A stretch of 64,000 nucleotides of DNA from Lachnospiraceae bacterium (GCA_015056885.1 SVFL01000005.1:1-64000), one strand, 5' to 3'. Positions 45,931-55,216 are shown, counted from the first letter of the stretch. Made by a program: numbers and translations. The notes: generated by a model from the sequence alone, not told the origin.

Positions 45931-47238
45931 CTACACACTATTTGATATTCGTTTAAAAATTGCATTACACTTATCATATATACCATCCGGACTCTCGCCC
46001 AGAAAGTATTTGCCTTCTTTATATAGTATTTTACCGTTAATCATGGTCATACGTACATTACTCTTACTGCCACTATATACAAGATTACCCACAACATTAC
46101 AGTCCGGCTGCATATTCGGCTGGTGCAAATCAATCATAATAATATCTGCAAGTTTCCCTCTGGCAAGAGTATCCGCTTTATTTAGACGCATTGCCTTAGC
46201 TCCGTGCACAGTAGCCATGCGCAATACCCGCTCTGCACTCAGCGAAGCTGCATTCTGCTCCCTGACCTTACTTAATCCAGCCACCAGAAACATTTCCCGG
46301 AACATATCCAGACAATTATTGCTGGCAGGCCCATCCGTACCGATGGACACCGGAATCTTGCGTTTCTCATACTCTGCAATAGGTGCAATCCCACTGGCAA
46401 GCTTCAGATTAGATGCCGGATTGGTAATCACATGAAGCCTTCTTTTTCGGAACACATCCATATCTTCCGGCGTCATATGTACACAGTGAAAACCACCACC
46501 ACCAAATTCAAACATTCCCAGCGAATCCAAAAACATTGCCGGTGTCATTCCATAACGACTCTTACATTCCTCGACCTCTTTAGCCGTCTCTGCAAGATGC
46601 GTATAAACAGGTGCTCTATACCTGTGAGCCAACTCCGATACCTTGCACAAGAGTTCTTTAGAACAGGTATACTCTGCATGAAATCCTAATTGATAACTAA
46701 TCAGTGAATTTCTCTTATTCCACTTTACATATTCCTCCTCCACCCTCTCCGGTGAAGAAACAAAATTATTGAGCCCGGGGACCAGAACACATCGCATCCC
46801 CATATCCATACAGGCCTCTGCTACCGCCTCCGGATTCACATACATATCACAGATGGATGTAACACCGCCACTTAAATACTCAAGCACGGCAAGCTTAGTA
46901 AGCTCATAGATATCCTCCGGAGTAAGATGCGCCTCCATGGGAAATATCTTCTCATGCAACCACTTATCCAAAGGCAAATCATCTGCATAAGAACGCAAAA
47001 ACGTCATGGCAGAATGGGTATGTGCATTTTTAAAACCGGGCATCAAAAGGTTGTTTTCACAATCCACCTGAATATCCCAATCTATTCTTGGTGCATTTAA
47101 AACATCCCAGTCAGAAGCCAGTTCCTCCTTGGAAGCCACGCAAACAATTTTCTCATTTTTAATCCAGACCTCGCCCTCGAAGACAGATCTGTTCTTCTCC
47201 ATAGTAAGAATCCTTGCATTATACAATCTGATATTCAT
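45931..47238 (-). CDS. Amidohydrolase, MTA/SAH (or related purine) deaminase-like
   Basis: 435 aa, metal-dependent amidohydrolase. The beta-sandwich start NIRLYNARILTMEKN is followed by the barrel with GFKNAHTHSAMTFLR (HxH). FHAEYTCSKELL, THLAETAKEVEECKSRYG, FHCVHMTPEDMDVF and SIGTDGPASNNCLDMFREM (metal Asp) follow. These motifs match 5-methylthioadenosine/S-adenosylhomocysteine deaminases. Its ATG overlaps the cytidine deaminase stop by ATGA (47238-47235). It may feed inosine-type products to the neighbouring PNP and permease, which is inference. Confidence 0.87.
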   Translation of the reverse strand: MNIRLYNARILTMEKNRSVFEGEVWIKNEKIVCVASKEELASDWDVLNAPRIDWDIQVDCENNLLMPGFKNAHTHSAMTFLRSYADDLPLDKWLHEKIFPMEAHLTPEDIYELTKLAVLEYLSGGVTSICDMYVNPEAVAEACMDMGMRCVLVPGLNNFVSSPERVEEEYVKWNKRNSLISYQLGFHAEYTCSKELLCKVSELAHRYRAPVYTHLAETAKEVEECKSRYGMTPAMFLDSLGMFEFGGGGFHCVHMTPEDMDVFRKRRLHVITNPASNLKLASGIAPIAEYEKRKIPVSIGTDGPASNNCLDMFREMFLVAGLSKVREQNAASLSAERVLRMATVHGAKAMRLNKADTLARGKLADIIMIDLHQPNMQPDCNVVGNLVYSGSKSNVRMTMINGKILYKEGKYFLGESPDGIYDKCNAIFKRISNSV

Positions 47239-47708
47239 CGAATCGAAGCACCTCCGAATCCAAAGGGCAGGAGCTCTTCCAGACAATATTCCTTGTAATC
47301 CTCTTGGCTTTTAACAACCAAAACAGGAAAGGCACCTGTGCAAAATTCCATCATTATCTGTCTGCATACACCGCATGGATAGGCATAATCCTCCGGTTCA
47401 CGCCCAACCATGCCCCCGGCAATGGCAATGGCATCAAACTTTCTATGTCCTTCGCTGACCGCTTTAAAAAAAGCTGTCCGCTCCGCACAGTTTGTTGCAC
47501 CATAGGAAGCATTTTCAATATTGCAACCTGTATATACCAAACCATCCTCCGTCAAAAGTGCAGCCCCTACTGCATACCCGGAATAAGGCGCGTAGGCATG
47601 CTCTCTTGCCTTTAAAGCGGCCTGCACCAGCATATCCTTTTGTTCCTGCGAAATCGTTTTATCCAAACCAACACCTACTTTTTCTACTCTATCAACTGCG
47701 TTTTTCAT
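47235..47708 (-). CDS. cdd: Cytidine deaminase
   Basis: 157 aa zinc-dependent cytidine/deoxycytidine deaminase. The signature TGCNIENASYGATNCAERTAFFKAV contains the catalytic CAE, and YPCGVCRQIMMEF supplies the other two zinc cysteines. LLPFGFGG is the C-terminal motif. An N-terminal extension of ~20 residues is present. Its ATG overlaps the PNP stop in an ATGA junction at 47708-47705, and its own stop overlaps the next start the same way. The three genes are thus translationally coupled. Confidence 0.94.
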   Translation of the reverse strand: MKNAVDRVEKVGVGLDKTISQEQKDMLVQAALKAREHAYAPYSGYAVGAALLTEDGLVYTGCNIENASYGATNCAERTAFFKAVSEGHRKFDAIAIAGGMVGREPEDYAYPCGVCRQIMMEFCTGAFPVLVVKSQEDYKEYCLEELLPFGFGGASIR

Positions 47709-48535
47709 GCAAATTTTTTAACACTCTCCGTCACAAGCTTTTGGAACTTGGGAGCTGCCTTATCCGCTGCCTCCTGTACCTCCTTGTGATTTAAAGGATT
47801 CGGTGACAAACCTGCCGCAAGATTGCTGATGCAGGAAATACCACAGATACGCATACCACAATGTCTGGCCGCAATGGCTTCCACCACCGTACTCATTCCC
47901 ACTGCGTCACAGCCCAAAACACGGAGCATTTTCACATCTGCAGGAGACTCATAGGAAGGTCCGGTCATCTGGGTATAAACTCCCTCCTGCAAATACACAT
48001 CATATTCCTGAGCCGTATCCAAAATAATCTGAGACAGTTTTCTGTCATAAACTTCACTCATATCAGGGAATCTGGTACCAAGCTCATCCACATTAGGACC
48101 AATCAAAGGATTGGGCGCAAAAGCTGCAATATGATCCCGAATCAACATCAAATCTCCTGCATGGAAGGAAGTGTTTACACCGCCTGCAGCATTGGTGAGG
48201 AACAAAATTTCTGCTCCCAAAAGCTTCATCAGACGAATGGGAATCACTACATCAGAAATAGCATAACCTTCATAATAATGCACTCTGCCCTTCATACAAA
48301 CCACCGGCACATCTCCCACATAGCCGAAAATAAATTTTCCGGCATGACCGGGCACAGTGGAAACCGGGAATCCGGGAATATCCGCATAAGACACTTCCGT
48401 TTCCACACGAATCTGCTTGGCATAATCGCCCAACCCGGAGCCTAACACAATCGCTACCTTCGGCACAAAATCAGTCCTGGCTCTCACCGCTTCCACACAA
48501 CTTGTCAGTTTCTCATAAATCGGATTTACACTCAT
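47705..48535 (-). CDS. Purine nucleoside phosphorylase
   Basis: 276 aa trimeric (PunA-type) PNP, cleaving guanosine or inosine with phosphate. Motifs are VAIVLGSGLGDYA (phosphate Ser), TVPGHAGKFIFGYV, GRVHYYEGYAISDVVIPIRL, FLTNAAGGVN, QEGVYTQMTGPSYESPAD and GCDAVGMSTVVEAIAARHCG. The start at 48535 follows GGAGG by 6 nt; a longer frame to 48562 is not used. It lies 36 nt after the glucosyltransferase gene. Confidence 0.94.
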   Translation of the reverse strand: MSVNPIYEKLTSCVEAVRARTDFVPKVAIVLGSGLGDYAKQIRVETEVSYADIPGFPVSTVPGHAGKFIFGYVGDVPVVCMKGRVHYYEGYAISDVVIPIRLMKLLGAEILFLTNAAGGVNTSFHAGDLMLIRDHIAAFAPNPLIGPNVDELGTRFPDMSEVYDRKLSQIILDTAQEYDVYLQEGVYTQMTGPSYESPADVKMLRVLGCDAVGMSTVVEAIAARHCGMRICGISCISNLAAGLSPNPLNHKEVQEAADKAAPKFQKLVTESVKKFA

Positions 48536-48571
48536 AAGGCACCTCCATCCGCCGATTTTCACCGGCTTAAT

Positions 48572-50134
48572 TTATTCATTTATTTCGCTTAACTTAATCA
48601 CTACCATATCACCGGCATGCTCCACACTGTGTTTACCCGGCCAGACATCCATATCCTCGGCAAATTCTTCTGCATACGGAATATTTTTGTCAGGAAGCTG
48701 CTCACAGTCATAGCCAAGTGTATGCAAAAAGCCGACTACACGCCTTGTGCTCCAATAATATCGGGGCTCTTCCTCCACATCATGTTCAAAAATAGAAAGT
48801 CCGATAATCTCTCCCTCAAGACATGCATTATTGCCTTGAAATTCATGACAGCCAATCACAACAATAGGTGTTTCATCCTCGCCAATTTTAGGCTCAAGCT
48901 GCTGAATCAAAGCTCTTCCCAAAGCCTCATCCTCCGCATAACGACAAGCATCCGTATAATATAAACGATGGGAAATCTGCATCTGCGAAACTCCCCCCAA
49001 TATACATACCGCCGCCAATAAAACTGTTTGCCATTTGATTCCGGAAGACTTCTTCGCAGTCTTTTTGGCCCCATCACATCCCAGACATTTCATCAACAAA
49101 ACATCCACATACAGGATATATCCTGTTATAGCCGGAAGAATCAGCTGGGAACGAACTGCCGGCTCATCTGCACACACTACCGTCATCAAAAAAGGTGTAG
49201 TCATCAGCGCCACATAATAAAACAAAAGTGCCGCACCATAACGCTTTATCAGACAAAGCACTGCAATAAATCCCACTGCACACAGCGCTCCAAAGGACAC
49301 ATGATAAAAAATACTGTTTTGTCCTGTTAACACATCTCTTACATGAACTGCAATACTGTATACACAATCCCGGACAGACAACTGTCCCCACTGCACCTGG
49401 CTGCTCAAGTAATCCGATTCACTAAAAAACAGACTTGTAACGACACTGTTGCAAATAAATGCTCCCAGAAAAACCCCTGCATAAGGAAACACATCCTTCA
49501 CTACCGCCAGAATACCCTTACACTTTGCATCAGGCTTTCGCAGAGTATCCAGCAGCAAAATCGTCACTGCCCCATAGATAAACAACACCACAAAAATCTG
49601 ATACACGGAAAAAGTCAGCAATAACAATGCACCACTCAGCAGAAATGCATAGATTTTCTTACTGCCCTTTTGTGCTTTTCCCTGCCACACCAGCCACAGA
49701 GCCACTGCTGTAAGAACCATTCCGATGCCAATCTCCACGCCCTGAAGGGTAAAATAATACTGCTCCACCAAAATCGGATGACTAATCCACAAAAACATAC
49801 ATCCATATGCTGCCCATTTATTGACTGAACCAGTCACCCCTGCAACTTTGTCCCACAACATCACAAACGCTAGCACAGACACTGCCAGCATCACAAGAGT
49901 CATCATTTGTGCAAAATAAGGATTATACTCCACGGAACCGGTCAGGTATTTCAAAAGAACAAGCCCCTGTCTCCCGGTATTCAACCACCCATCATAAAAG
50001 GGGCTTCCTAAATGAATCAAATCCTCTGTATCAATTCCCACATTATTAGTAAACAATTTGGCACCATGAACCATCAGCACACAAACCGCAGCCCACAATC
50101 CATGGCACTTATATTTATTCAGACACTCTTTCAT
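48572..50134 (-). CDS. GtrII-like membrane glucosyltransferase
   Basis: 520 aa with ten or more membrane helices. The extracytoplasmic motif early in the protein, GIDTEDLIHLGSPFYDGWLNTGRQGLVLLKYL, has the DxE/W-GR pattern of the GtrII family, which adds glucose from a lipid carrier to surface polysaccharide. A soluble C-terminal part (~residues 410-520) ends in PGKHSVEHAGDMVVIKLSE. The ATG at 50134 follows GGAG by 7 nt. It is transcribed divergently from another membrane glycosyltransferase-like gene, and the purine genes follow, probably in the same transcript. Acceptor unknown. Confidence 0.75.
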   Translation of the reverse strand: MKECLNKYKCHGLWAAVCVLMVHGAKLFTNNVGIDTEDLIHLGSPFYDGWLNTGRQGLVLLKYLTGSVEYNPYFAQMMTLVMLAVSVLAFVMLWDKVAGVTGSVNKWAAYGCMFLWISHPILVEQYYFTLQGVEIGIGMVLTAVALWLVWQGKAQKGSKKIYAFLLSGALLLLTFSVYQIFVVLFIYGAVTILLLDTLRKPDAKCKGILAVVKDVFPYAGVFLGAFICNSVVTSLFFSESDYLSSQVQWGQLSVRDCVYSIAVHVRDVLTGQNSIFYHVSFGALCAVGFIAVLCLIKRYGAALLFYYVALMTTPFLMTVVCADEPAVRSQLILPAITGYILYVDVLLMKCLGCDGAKKTAKKSSGIKWQTVLLAAVCILGGVSQMQISHRLYYTDACRYAEDEALGRALIQQLEPKIGEDETPIVVIGCHEFQGNNACLEGEIIGLSIFEHDVEEEPRYYWSTRRVVGFLHTLGYDCEQLPDKNIPYAEEFAEDMDVWPGKHSVEHAGDMVVIKLSEINE

Positions 50135-50221
50135 CCGATATCTCCAGCCAAATATTAGCAAAATTTAAGAAAATTCTTAGTAGAATCTTAAATTGCATAT
50201 AATACAATCAATATTACATTC

Positions 50222-50250
50222 ATTATACAAAACATATGTCTAAAATGCAA
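50222..50250 (-). promoter_or_regulatory. Promoter of the GtrII-purine salvage operon
   Basis: The -35 TTGCAT (50250-50245) and -10 TATAAT (50227-50222) are 17 nt apart. Its -35 is 5 nt from the -35 of the divergent promoter, so both cannot easily be occupied at once. Confidence 0.65.
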
Positions 50251-50255
50251 TTCAT

Positions 50256-50284
50256 TTGTTTTCTACTAAAAATCATGGTAGAAT
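50256..50284 (+). promoter_or_regulatory. Promoter of the plus-strand GT-C-like gene
   Basis: The -35 TTGTTT (50256-50261) and -10 TAGAAT (50279-50284) have 17-nt spacing. The start is expected near 50291, 30 nt before the ATG. Confidence 0.55.
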
Positions 50285-50320
50285 GAAAATGATGACATAA
50301 ATTTACAGGAGTTACAGAAT

Positions 50321-51736
50321 ATGACCCATGCAAATAATCCTAAAATCAACAACCGTGAAATACCGGTTATCATCTTATATTTTGCTCTTTATTGTATCAT
50401 TGCGCTGTCTCTTTTATTCCGACAGCCCTTCGGCAATCCGCCGGATGAATTTAACCGCTATCTGATTCCTCAATATATCGCAGAACACGGAACTCTGCCT
50501 AATGGCTATGACGAATCCATCCGTATCCCTGCCTATGGCTTTTCCTACGCGTTCCAGCCCATCTTGCCCTATATGGCGCAGGGCTATGTCATGCGAATCG
50601 TACAAAATTTTACGGACAATTCCGATATTATTTTCTACTCTGCCCGTCTGGTAGATTTTGTATTCGGTTTGGTCATGGCACTGTATGTATTGCTTCTGAG
50701 CAAGGAATGGTTCAAAGACAAACGTCTGCAATACCTTTTTGCCTTCTTGACTATGTTCCTACCCCAGAGTATTTTTCTGCACACCTATGTAAATACAGAC
50801 TCCTGTTGTATGATGTCCATAGCCATCATGCTCTATGGACTGACCCGTTGTCTGAAAAATAATTTCAAATATACCGATTGCCTCACAATGTCCGTGGGAA
50901 TTATTCTCTGCGCGCTTTCCTACTACAATGCCTACGGATTTATTTTAAGCTGTATATTATTATTTATTGCCCACTTTCTTTCTGCCAACGACGGCAAAAT
51001 CACTCTGGAGTGGAAGCCCTTTTTGCAAAAAGGTGTATTTATCAGTGTTCTTGTACTTTTGGGCATCAGCTGGTGGTTTATCCGCAGCTACATTCTCTAT
51101 GACGGAGACTTTCTTGGAATGCGCACCAGAGATTTGTGCGGCGCCCTTTACGGCAATGAAAACATGCGCCCCGATGTGCGTATCACGTATAAATCCATGG
51201 GATATACCATCCCTTCCATGGTTTTAAAATCCGACTTTTTGGTATTGTCCGTCAACAGCTTTATCTGTATGTTTGGCCCAATGATTATGACTACCGCCAC
51301 ATGGATTTACCGTTTTTACAAATTTTTATTTATGGGCGGTCTGTTCCTTAATATGATTCCTTTAAAATTAAAGGGACGTGAAGAGCATTTTATTACAAGA
51401 CCTGTTTTGCGTGTATTTTTCCATGCAAATATGATAATGTGTATTCTGATTCCTTTTATATTGAGCATCACGTATTCATACAGCATGGATTACCAACCCC
51501 AGGGACGTTATCTGATGCCAGCACTTCTTCCGTTGTGCTACTACTGTATCAAGGGACTGGAATTTGGTGTCTGCTTTGTGCAAAATATTATAGGTGCCAT
51601 CAATAAAGAAAAACCTGTAAGCAAATGGATTACCCACCTGCTCACAGGCCTTAGTGTTGTGCTGATTGCACTTTTTGTAATTGCTATTCTGGTTACTGTA
51701 TATGGCTATGCATATCCCTACTATGCAAGCCTGTAG
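50321..51736 (+). CDS. GT-C-fold membrane glycosyltransferase-like protein
   Basis: 471 aa and about 11 membrane helices. The first extracytoplasmic loop has FGNPPDEFNRYLIPQYIAEHGTLP, the acidic loop-1 motif of GT-C/DUF2142-type glycosyltransferases that use polyprenyl-phosphate sugars. YQPQGRYLMPALLPL near residue 395 is also typical of this group. AGGAG lies 9 nt upstream of the ATG. It is the only plus-strand gene seen, divergent from GtrII and convergent with spoIVA (26 nt between stops). Together with GtrII it suggests surface polysaccharide decoration. Substrate unknown. Confidence 0.8.
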   Translation: MTHANNPKINNREIPVIILYFALYCIIALSLLFRQPFGNPPDEFNRYLIPQYIAEHGTLPNGYDESIRIPAYGFSYAFQPILPYMAQGYVMRIVQNFTDNSDIIFYSARLVDFVFGLVMALYVLLLSKEWFKDKRLQYLFAFLTMFLPQSIFLHTYVNTDSCCMMSIAIMLYGLTRCLKNNFKYTDCLTMSVGIILCALSYYNAYGFILSCILLFIAHFLSANDGKITLEWKPFLQKGVFISVLVLLGISWWFIRSYILYDGDFLGMRTRDLCGALYGNENMRPDVRITYKSMGYTIPSMVLKSDFLVLSVNSFICMFGPMIMTTATWIYRFYKFLFMGGLFLNMIPLKLKGREEHFITRPVLRVFFHANMIMCILIPFILSITYSYSMDYQPQGRYLMPALLPLCYYCIKGLEFGVCFVQNIIGAINKEKPVSKWITHLLTGLSVVLIALFVIAILVTVYGYAYPYYASL

Positions 51737-51762
51737 CTTTTTGACCAACACAGTCATTTTGT

Positions 51763-53247
51763 TTAAATGATAATACACACCATACCGCCGTTTGAATCAT
51801 TTACAATCTTCTGCATGGTATCCTGAAGCTTTAACTGACTCTCATCACCAATAGCGGAAACCTTGGCGGTAATACCGTCATTAACAAGCTGTTCTACCGT
51901 TTTGCCGAAGATATTCGTATCCCAGATACTTTCATTCATGTCGGCCTGATTGATATAGCGAACCAAATCCTCAGCCTGCTGTTCACTACCCACGATGGGT
52001 GCGATTTCCGTCTCAATATTGGCGCGAATCATATGAATAGACGGGCTGATTGCTTTTATTTTGACGCCAAATTTGTTGCCATGGCGAATCAACTCCGGCT
52101 TTTCCAAATGAATCTCTTCCTTTTCAGGAGTTACCACACCATAACCCTTGCCACGCACCATGGAAACAGCATCCAATACCTTGGAATACTCCTTCTGCAT
52201 GATTGCAAATTCCTTCAGCTTTTCAATCAGCTGATACTCATCCTGAATCGTTTCCCCAATCATTTCAGAAAGCATTTCATAATAATAGGCATCATCCACA
52301 TCCAGCCGAATCTGTACCACACCATTATCCAAATGAACGCCATCCGTCTTGCAGCGCTTTACATACTCACTGGAAAACGCCACCGGTTGCTCCAACACAT
52401 CCCGAATCCGGTCATAATCCTTCATCAGATTGCGAACACACTCTATCATATCCTGTTTCATACAATTGTCTGCAGGCAACATCTCCACCCATTTCGGCAT
52501 ATAGAACTCCATTGCCGACAAAGGAAATTCATATAAAACATGCTCTAAAATCTTGTTGATATCATCTTTCTTGAGCTGTTCGCAATTTACCGGAAGCACC
52601 TTCACACCATATTTTTCCATCATTTCCGTAGCAAGCCGCTTGGTATCCTCCGAATAGGGCTTCTGACTGTTTAAAAGCACCAGGAAAGGCTTATGTAAGC
52701 GTTTCAACGCAGTGATCGTCTTTTCCTCTGCATCCAGATAACTATTTCTGGGAAGCTCTGTAACACTTCCATCCGTGGTAATCACCAGACCGATAGTAGA
52801 ATGTTCATTCATTACCTTATCCGTTCCTACCTCTGCCGCCTGAGTAAAGGGGATTTCATCTTCAAACCAAGGAGTCTTTACCATGCGTTCTTTTTCTTCC
52901 TCCAAATGGCCTGCAGCTCCGTCCACCATGTAACCCACACAGTCAATCAGACGCACCTTCAGCTTCACATCCGGATTCAGACGGATTTCTGCCGCTTCAT
53001 TGGGAATAAATTTGGGCTCTGTAGTGGTAATCGTCTTTCCTCCGGCACTCTGTGGCAATTCATCCATCGCCCTCTTCAGTGCATGTTCATCCTCCATATT
53101 GGGCAAAACCATTTCATCCATAAACCGCTTGATAAAAGTAGATTTACCGGTCCGAACCGGACCAAGAACGCCAATATAAATCTCCCCTCCCGTTCGCCTC
53201 TGTATGTCAGAATACAAATCGTATGTATGATTCGATGCATAATCCAT
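51763..53247 (-). CDS. spoIVA: Stage IV sporulation protein A (coat basement ATPase)
   Basis: 494 aa, the usual SpoIVA size. The Walker A motif GVLGPVRTGKSTFIKRFMD lies near residues 25-42. VRLIDCVGYMV (Walker-B-like) and GLVITTDGSVTELPRNSY follow, with FLVLLNSQKPYSEDTK in the TRAFAC-like ATPase domain. The C-terminal region ends in NDSNGGMVCIII, close to known SpoIVA tails. It polymerises on the forespore outer membrane to found the coat. The ATG at 53247 sits 7 nt after AGGAGG; the frame upstream to 53301 corresponds to a regulatory hairpin, not protein. Confidence 0.96.
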   Translation of the reverse strand: MDYASNHTYDLYSDIQRRTGGEIYIGVLGPVRTGKSTFIKRFMDEMVLPNMEDEHALKRAMDELPQSAGGKTITTTEPKFIPNEAAEIRLNPDVKLKVRLIDCVGYMVDGAAGHLEEEKERMVKTPWFEDEIPFTQAAEVGTDKVMNEHSTIGLVITTDGSVTELPRNSYLDAEEKTITALKRLHKPFLVLLNSQKPYSEDTKRLATEMMEKYGVKVLPVNCEQLKKDDINKILEHVLYEFPLSAMEFYMPKWVEMLPADNCMKQDMIECVRNLMKDYDRIRDVLEQPVAFSSEYVKRCKTDGVHLDNGVVQIRLDVDDAYYYEMLSEMIGETIQDEYQLIEKLKEFAIMQKEYSKVLDAVSMVRGKGYGVVTPEKEEIHLEKPELIRHGNKFGVKIKAISPSIHMIRANIETEIAPIVGSEQQAEDLVRYINQADMNESIWDTNIFGKTVEQLVNDGITAKVSAIGDESQLKLQDTMQKIVNDSNGGMVCIII

Positions 53248-53254
53248 AACAAAA

Positions 53255-53289
53255 CCTCCTGCCGATACTGTTACAGTATACGCAGGAGG
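53255..53289 (-). promoter_or_regulatory. Hairpin between tyrS and spoIVA that pairs with the spoIVA ribosome site
   Basis: CCTCCTGC (53289-53282) pairs with GCAGGAGG (53262-53255), with an inner ATACTGT/ACAGTAT stem, followed by TTTTG. It lies 18 nt after the tyrS stop. The 3' arm contains the AGGAGG of spoIVA. The structure can thus end tyrS transcripts and hide the ribosome site in read-through RNA. Confidence 0.7.
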
Positions 53290-53303
53290 CTTGTTAATCA
53301 TGC
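53273..53303 (-). promoter_or_regulatory. Candidate sigma-E promoter of spoIVA
   Basis: GCATGATT (53303-53296) resembles a sigma-E -35 and TATACTGT (53280-53273) keeps the ATAC core of a sigma-E -10, with 15-nt spacing. RNA would start inside the hairpin, after its 5' arm. The match is moderate. Confidence 0.4.
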
Positions 53304-53306
53304 CAA

Positions 53307-54530
53307 TTATTCCATAACGATTCTCTTGAAATTCTTTTTACCGCGCTTAACTACAATACCTTCACCGGCAAACTGTGCAGGCTCATAGGTCATCTTGATG
53401 TCGGAAACTTTCTCTCCGTCTACGGTGACACCACCCTGCTCTACGGCACGGCGCGCCTCAGAACGGGATGCAGTCAGGCCGGATGCTGCAAGAACGCCTA
53501 AAATGTCAATTTTGCCATCAAGGAAATCGGACTCTTTCAGATTATAGGTAGGCATTTCAGCCGCGTTACCGCCGGTAAAGAGTGCTCTTGCGCTCTCCTG
53601 AGCCTTGTTCGCCTCTTCTTCACCGTGAACGAGATTGGTAAGCTCATAAGCAAGGATTTCCTTAGCCTGGTTGAGCTGGCTACCCTCCCACTTATCCATT
53701 TCTTCAATCTGCTCCAGAGGAAGGAATGTCAGCATACGCAGGCACTTAAGTACATCTGCATCACCCACATTTCTCCAGTACTGATAGAACTCAAAAGGAG
53801 TAGTCTTGTTAGGATCAAGCCATACAGCACCCTTCTGGGTCTTACCCATCTTCTTACCTTCGGAATTAAGCAACAGGGTGATAGTCATTGCATAAGCATC
53901 CTTACCAAGCTTTCTACGAATCAACTCCGTACCACCCAGCATGTTACTCCACTGGTCATCACCACCAAACTGCATGTTACAACCGTACTTCTCGTACAGG
54001 CACATAAAGTCGTAGCTCTGCATAATCATGTAATTGAACTCAAGGAAGCTAAGTCCCTTCTCCATACGCTGCTTGTAGCACTCTGCGGAAAGCATACGGT
54101 TTACAGAGAAATGAGCACCGATATCACGGATAAACTCAATGTAATTCAAATCTCTCAGCCAGTCTGCATTATTTACCATGAGCGCTTTATCCTCACCAAA
54201 CTCGATGAAACGGCTCATCTGCTTTTTGAAACACTCACAGTTGTGGTCGATAGTCTCGGTAGTCATCATGTTTCTCATGTCGGTACGTCCACTAGGGTCA
54301 CCAATCATAGCAGTACCACCGCCAATCAAAGCGATAGGCTTGTTGCCTGCCATCTGCAATCTCTTCATCAGGCAAAGCGCCATAAAGTGACCTACATGAA
54401 GACTATCTGCAGTAGGATCAAAACCGATATAAAAGGTAGCCTTACCATTGTTGATAAGCTCCTTGATTTCCTCTTCGTCGGTTAACTGTGCCAGAAGGCC
54501 TCTCGCCTTCAACTCGTCAAATACTGTCAT
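53307..54530 (-). CDS. tyrS: Tyrosyl-tRNA synthetase
   Basis: 407 aa class Ic synthetase. [26 protein letters not shown] contains the HIGH-equivalent HVGH near residue 46. [18 protein letters not shown] is the tyrosine/tRNA region, and [14 protein letters not shown] carries the KMSKS-equivalent near 228. An S4 RNA-binding domain ([24 protein letters not shown]) occupies ~340-400. The start follows AAAGGAG. A T-box leader with a Tyr codon lies upstream, but 345 nt separate its terminator from the start codon. Confidence 0.97.
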   Translation of the reverse strand: MTVFDELKARGLLAQLTDEEEIKELINNGKATFYIGFDPTADSLHVGHFMALCLMKRLQMAGNKPIALIGGGTAMIGDPSGRTDMRNMMTTETIDHNCECFKKQMSRFIEFGEDKALMVNNADWLRDLNYIEFIRDIGAHFSVNRMLSAECYKQRMEKGLSFLEFNYMIMQSYDFMCLYEKYGCNMQFGGDDQWSNMLGGTELIRRKLGKDAYAMTITLLLNSEGKKMGKTQKGAVWLDPNKTTPFEFYQYWRNVGDADVLKCLRMLTFLPLEQIEEMDKWEGSQLNQAKEILAYELTNLVHGEEEANKAQESARALFTGGNAAEMPTYNLKESDFLDGKIDILGVLAASGLTASRSEARRAVEQGGVTVDGEKVSDIKMTYEPAQFAGEGIVVKRGKKNFKRIVME

Positions 54531-54540
54531 TTTCTTTCTC

Positions 54541-54874
54541 TCCTTTTCTCATCTTAGATTTTATGCGTTTACTAATCTGATACCCATTTAAGCACCTTCG
54601 CCCGATATCCGATACCCATTGGGGTATATAGGAAAAAATTATCATCCTATGCCCAAAATTTTATAGTTTTATCGAAATATCGGCTGTAAATAAAATCAAA
54701 TTAACATTTTAACGTACTTTTATCGCCATATCATTTATCTATGTGTGTTAATTTGATATTTCGGGGTATTACAGCGAATTTTTTCTGCATATGCCCATTT
54801 CCACGCCCTTTACACTTTTCTATAATCAAGCGAAGAACAAAAAACTTGTCAATAGGGTTCTTATCCAGAAAATT
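54541..54874. other. Long spacer between the T-box terminator and tyrS
   Basis: AT-rich, about 330 bp. It contains a 14-bp direct repeat with one mismatch (54575-54588 ATCTGATACCCATT and 54607-54620 ATCCGATACCCATT) at a 32-bp period. The second copy borders a TACCC/GGGTA palindrome. A minus-strand open frame continues from the T-box into this stretch to 54731 with no ribosome site. I see no convincing gene. Confidence 0.5.
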
Positions 54875-55181
54875 AAAAAACTCATCCTCATTCATATCGA
54901 ATGAAAAGGACGAGTCATCTCGCGTTACCACCTTTTTTTCCATAAAGCTCACACTTTACGGCTCAGCAAGTATCTATCAATACCTCGGCAGATATCGGTG
55001 CCCTCCGTCAAAGCCTACTCTGAACCTATCCTGCAATACATACAAAATAAACATTTCGGTTTGCTGCTCCAAGATGTATTCCCATTAAGCTCTTCGCGCC
55101 TCTCACCAGCCGGCAACTCTCTGTGAACAGTGGTTTAACAGTACTTCTTCTCTTCAACGCATTGTTTTAATATTCAAATCT
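54875..55181 (-). promoter_or_regulatory. T-box leader of tyrS (tRNA-Tyr sensing)
   Basis: The conserved T-box GGTGGTAACGCG (54932-54921) is present; its UGGU bulge would pair with the ACCA end of tRNA-Tyr. In the upstream Stem I domain the specifier loop reads GGGAATACATCTTGG with the Tyr codon UAC at 55078-55076. The terminator, ACTCGTCCT/AGGATGAGT plus CATTC/GAATG, spans 54915-54880 and is followed by T6. Uncharged tRNA-Tyr should favour antitermination, raising tyrS when tyrosine is scarce. Confidence 0.93.
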
Positions 55182-55187
55182 GAATGT

Positions 55188-55216
55188 ATTATACAAGTAG
55201 TTGTGCGAAAAGTCAA
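55188..55216 (-). promoter_or_regulatory. Sigma-A promoter of the tyrS T-box leader, overlapped by a palindrome
   Basis: The -35 TTGACT (55216-55211) and -10 TATAAT (55193-55188) are 17 nt apart. A 9-bp inverted repeat AAGTAGTTG/CAACTACTT (55195-55203 with 55214-55222) covers the -35 and the spacer, and could be an operator or a terminator stem of the cobalamin operon. Confidence 0.8.

Noticed and set aside
48536..48571. Purine riboswitch ahead of the purine nucleoside phosphorylase
   Set aside because: Only 36 nt separate this gene from the previous one, too short for an aptamer, and no such motif is seen upstream of the operon.
51737..51762. Terminator between the convergent GT-C-like gene and spoIVA
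   Set aside because: The 26-bp gap has no stem-loop; any terminator must lie inside one of the genes.
54731..54952. 73-codon minus-strand open frame across the T-box and its terminator
   Set aside because: Its 5' half is the conserved T-box RNA itself and there is no ribosome site; kept only as a curiosity in the spacer finding.
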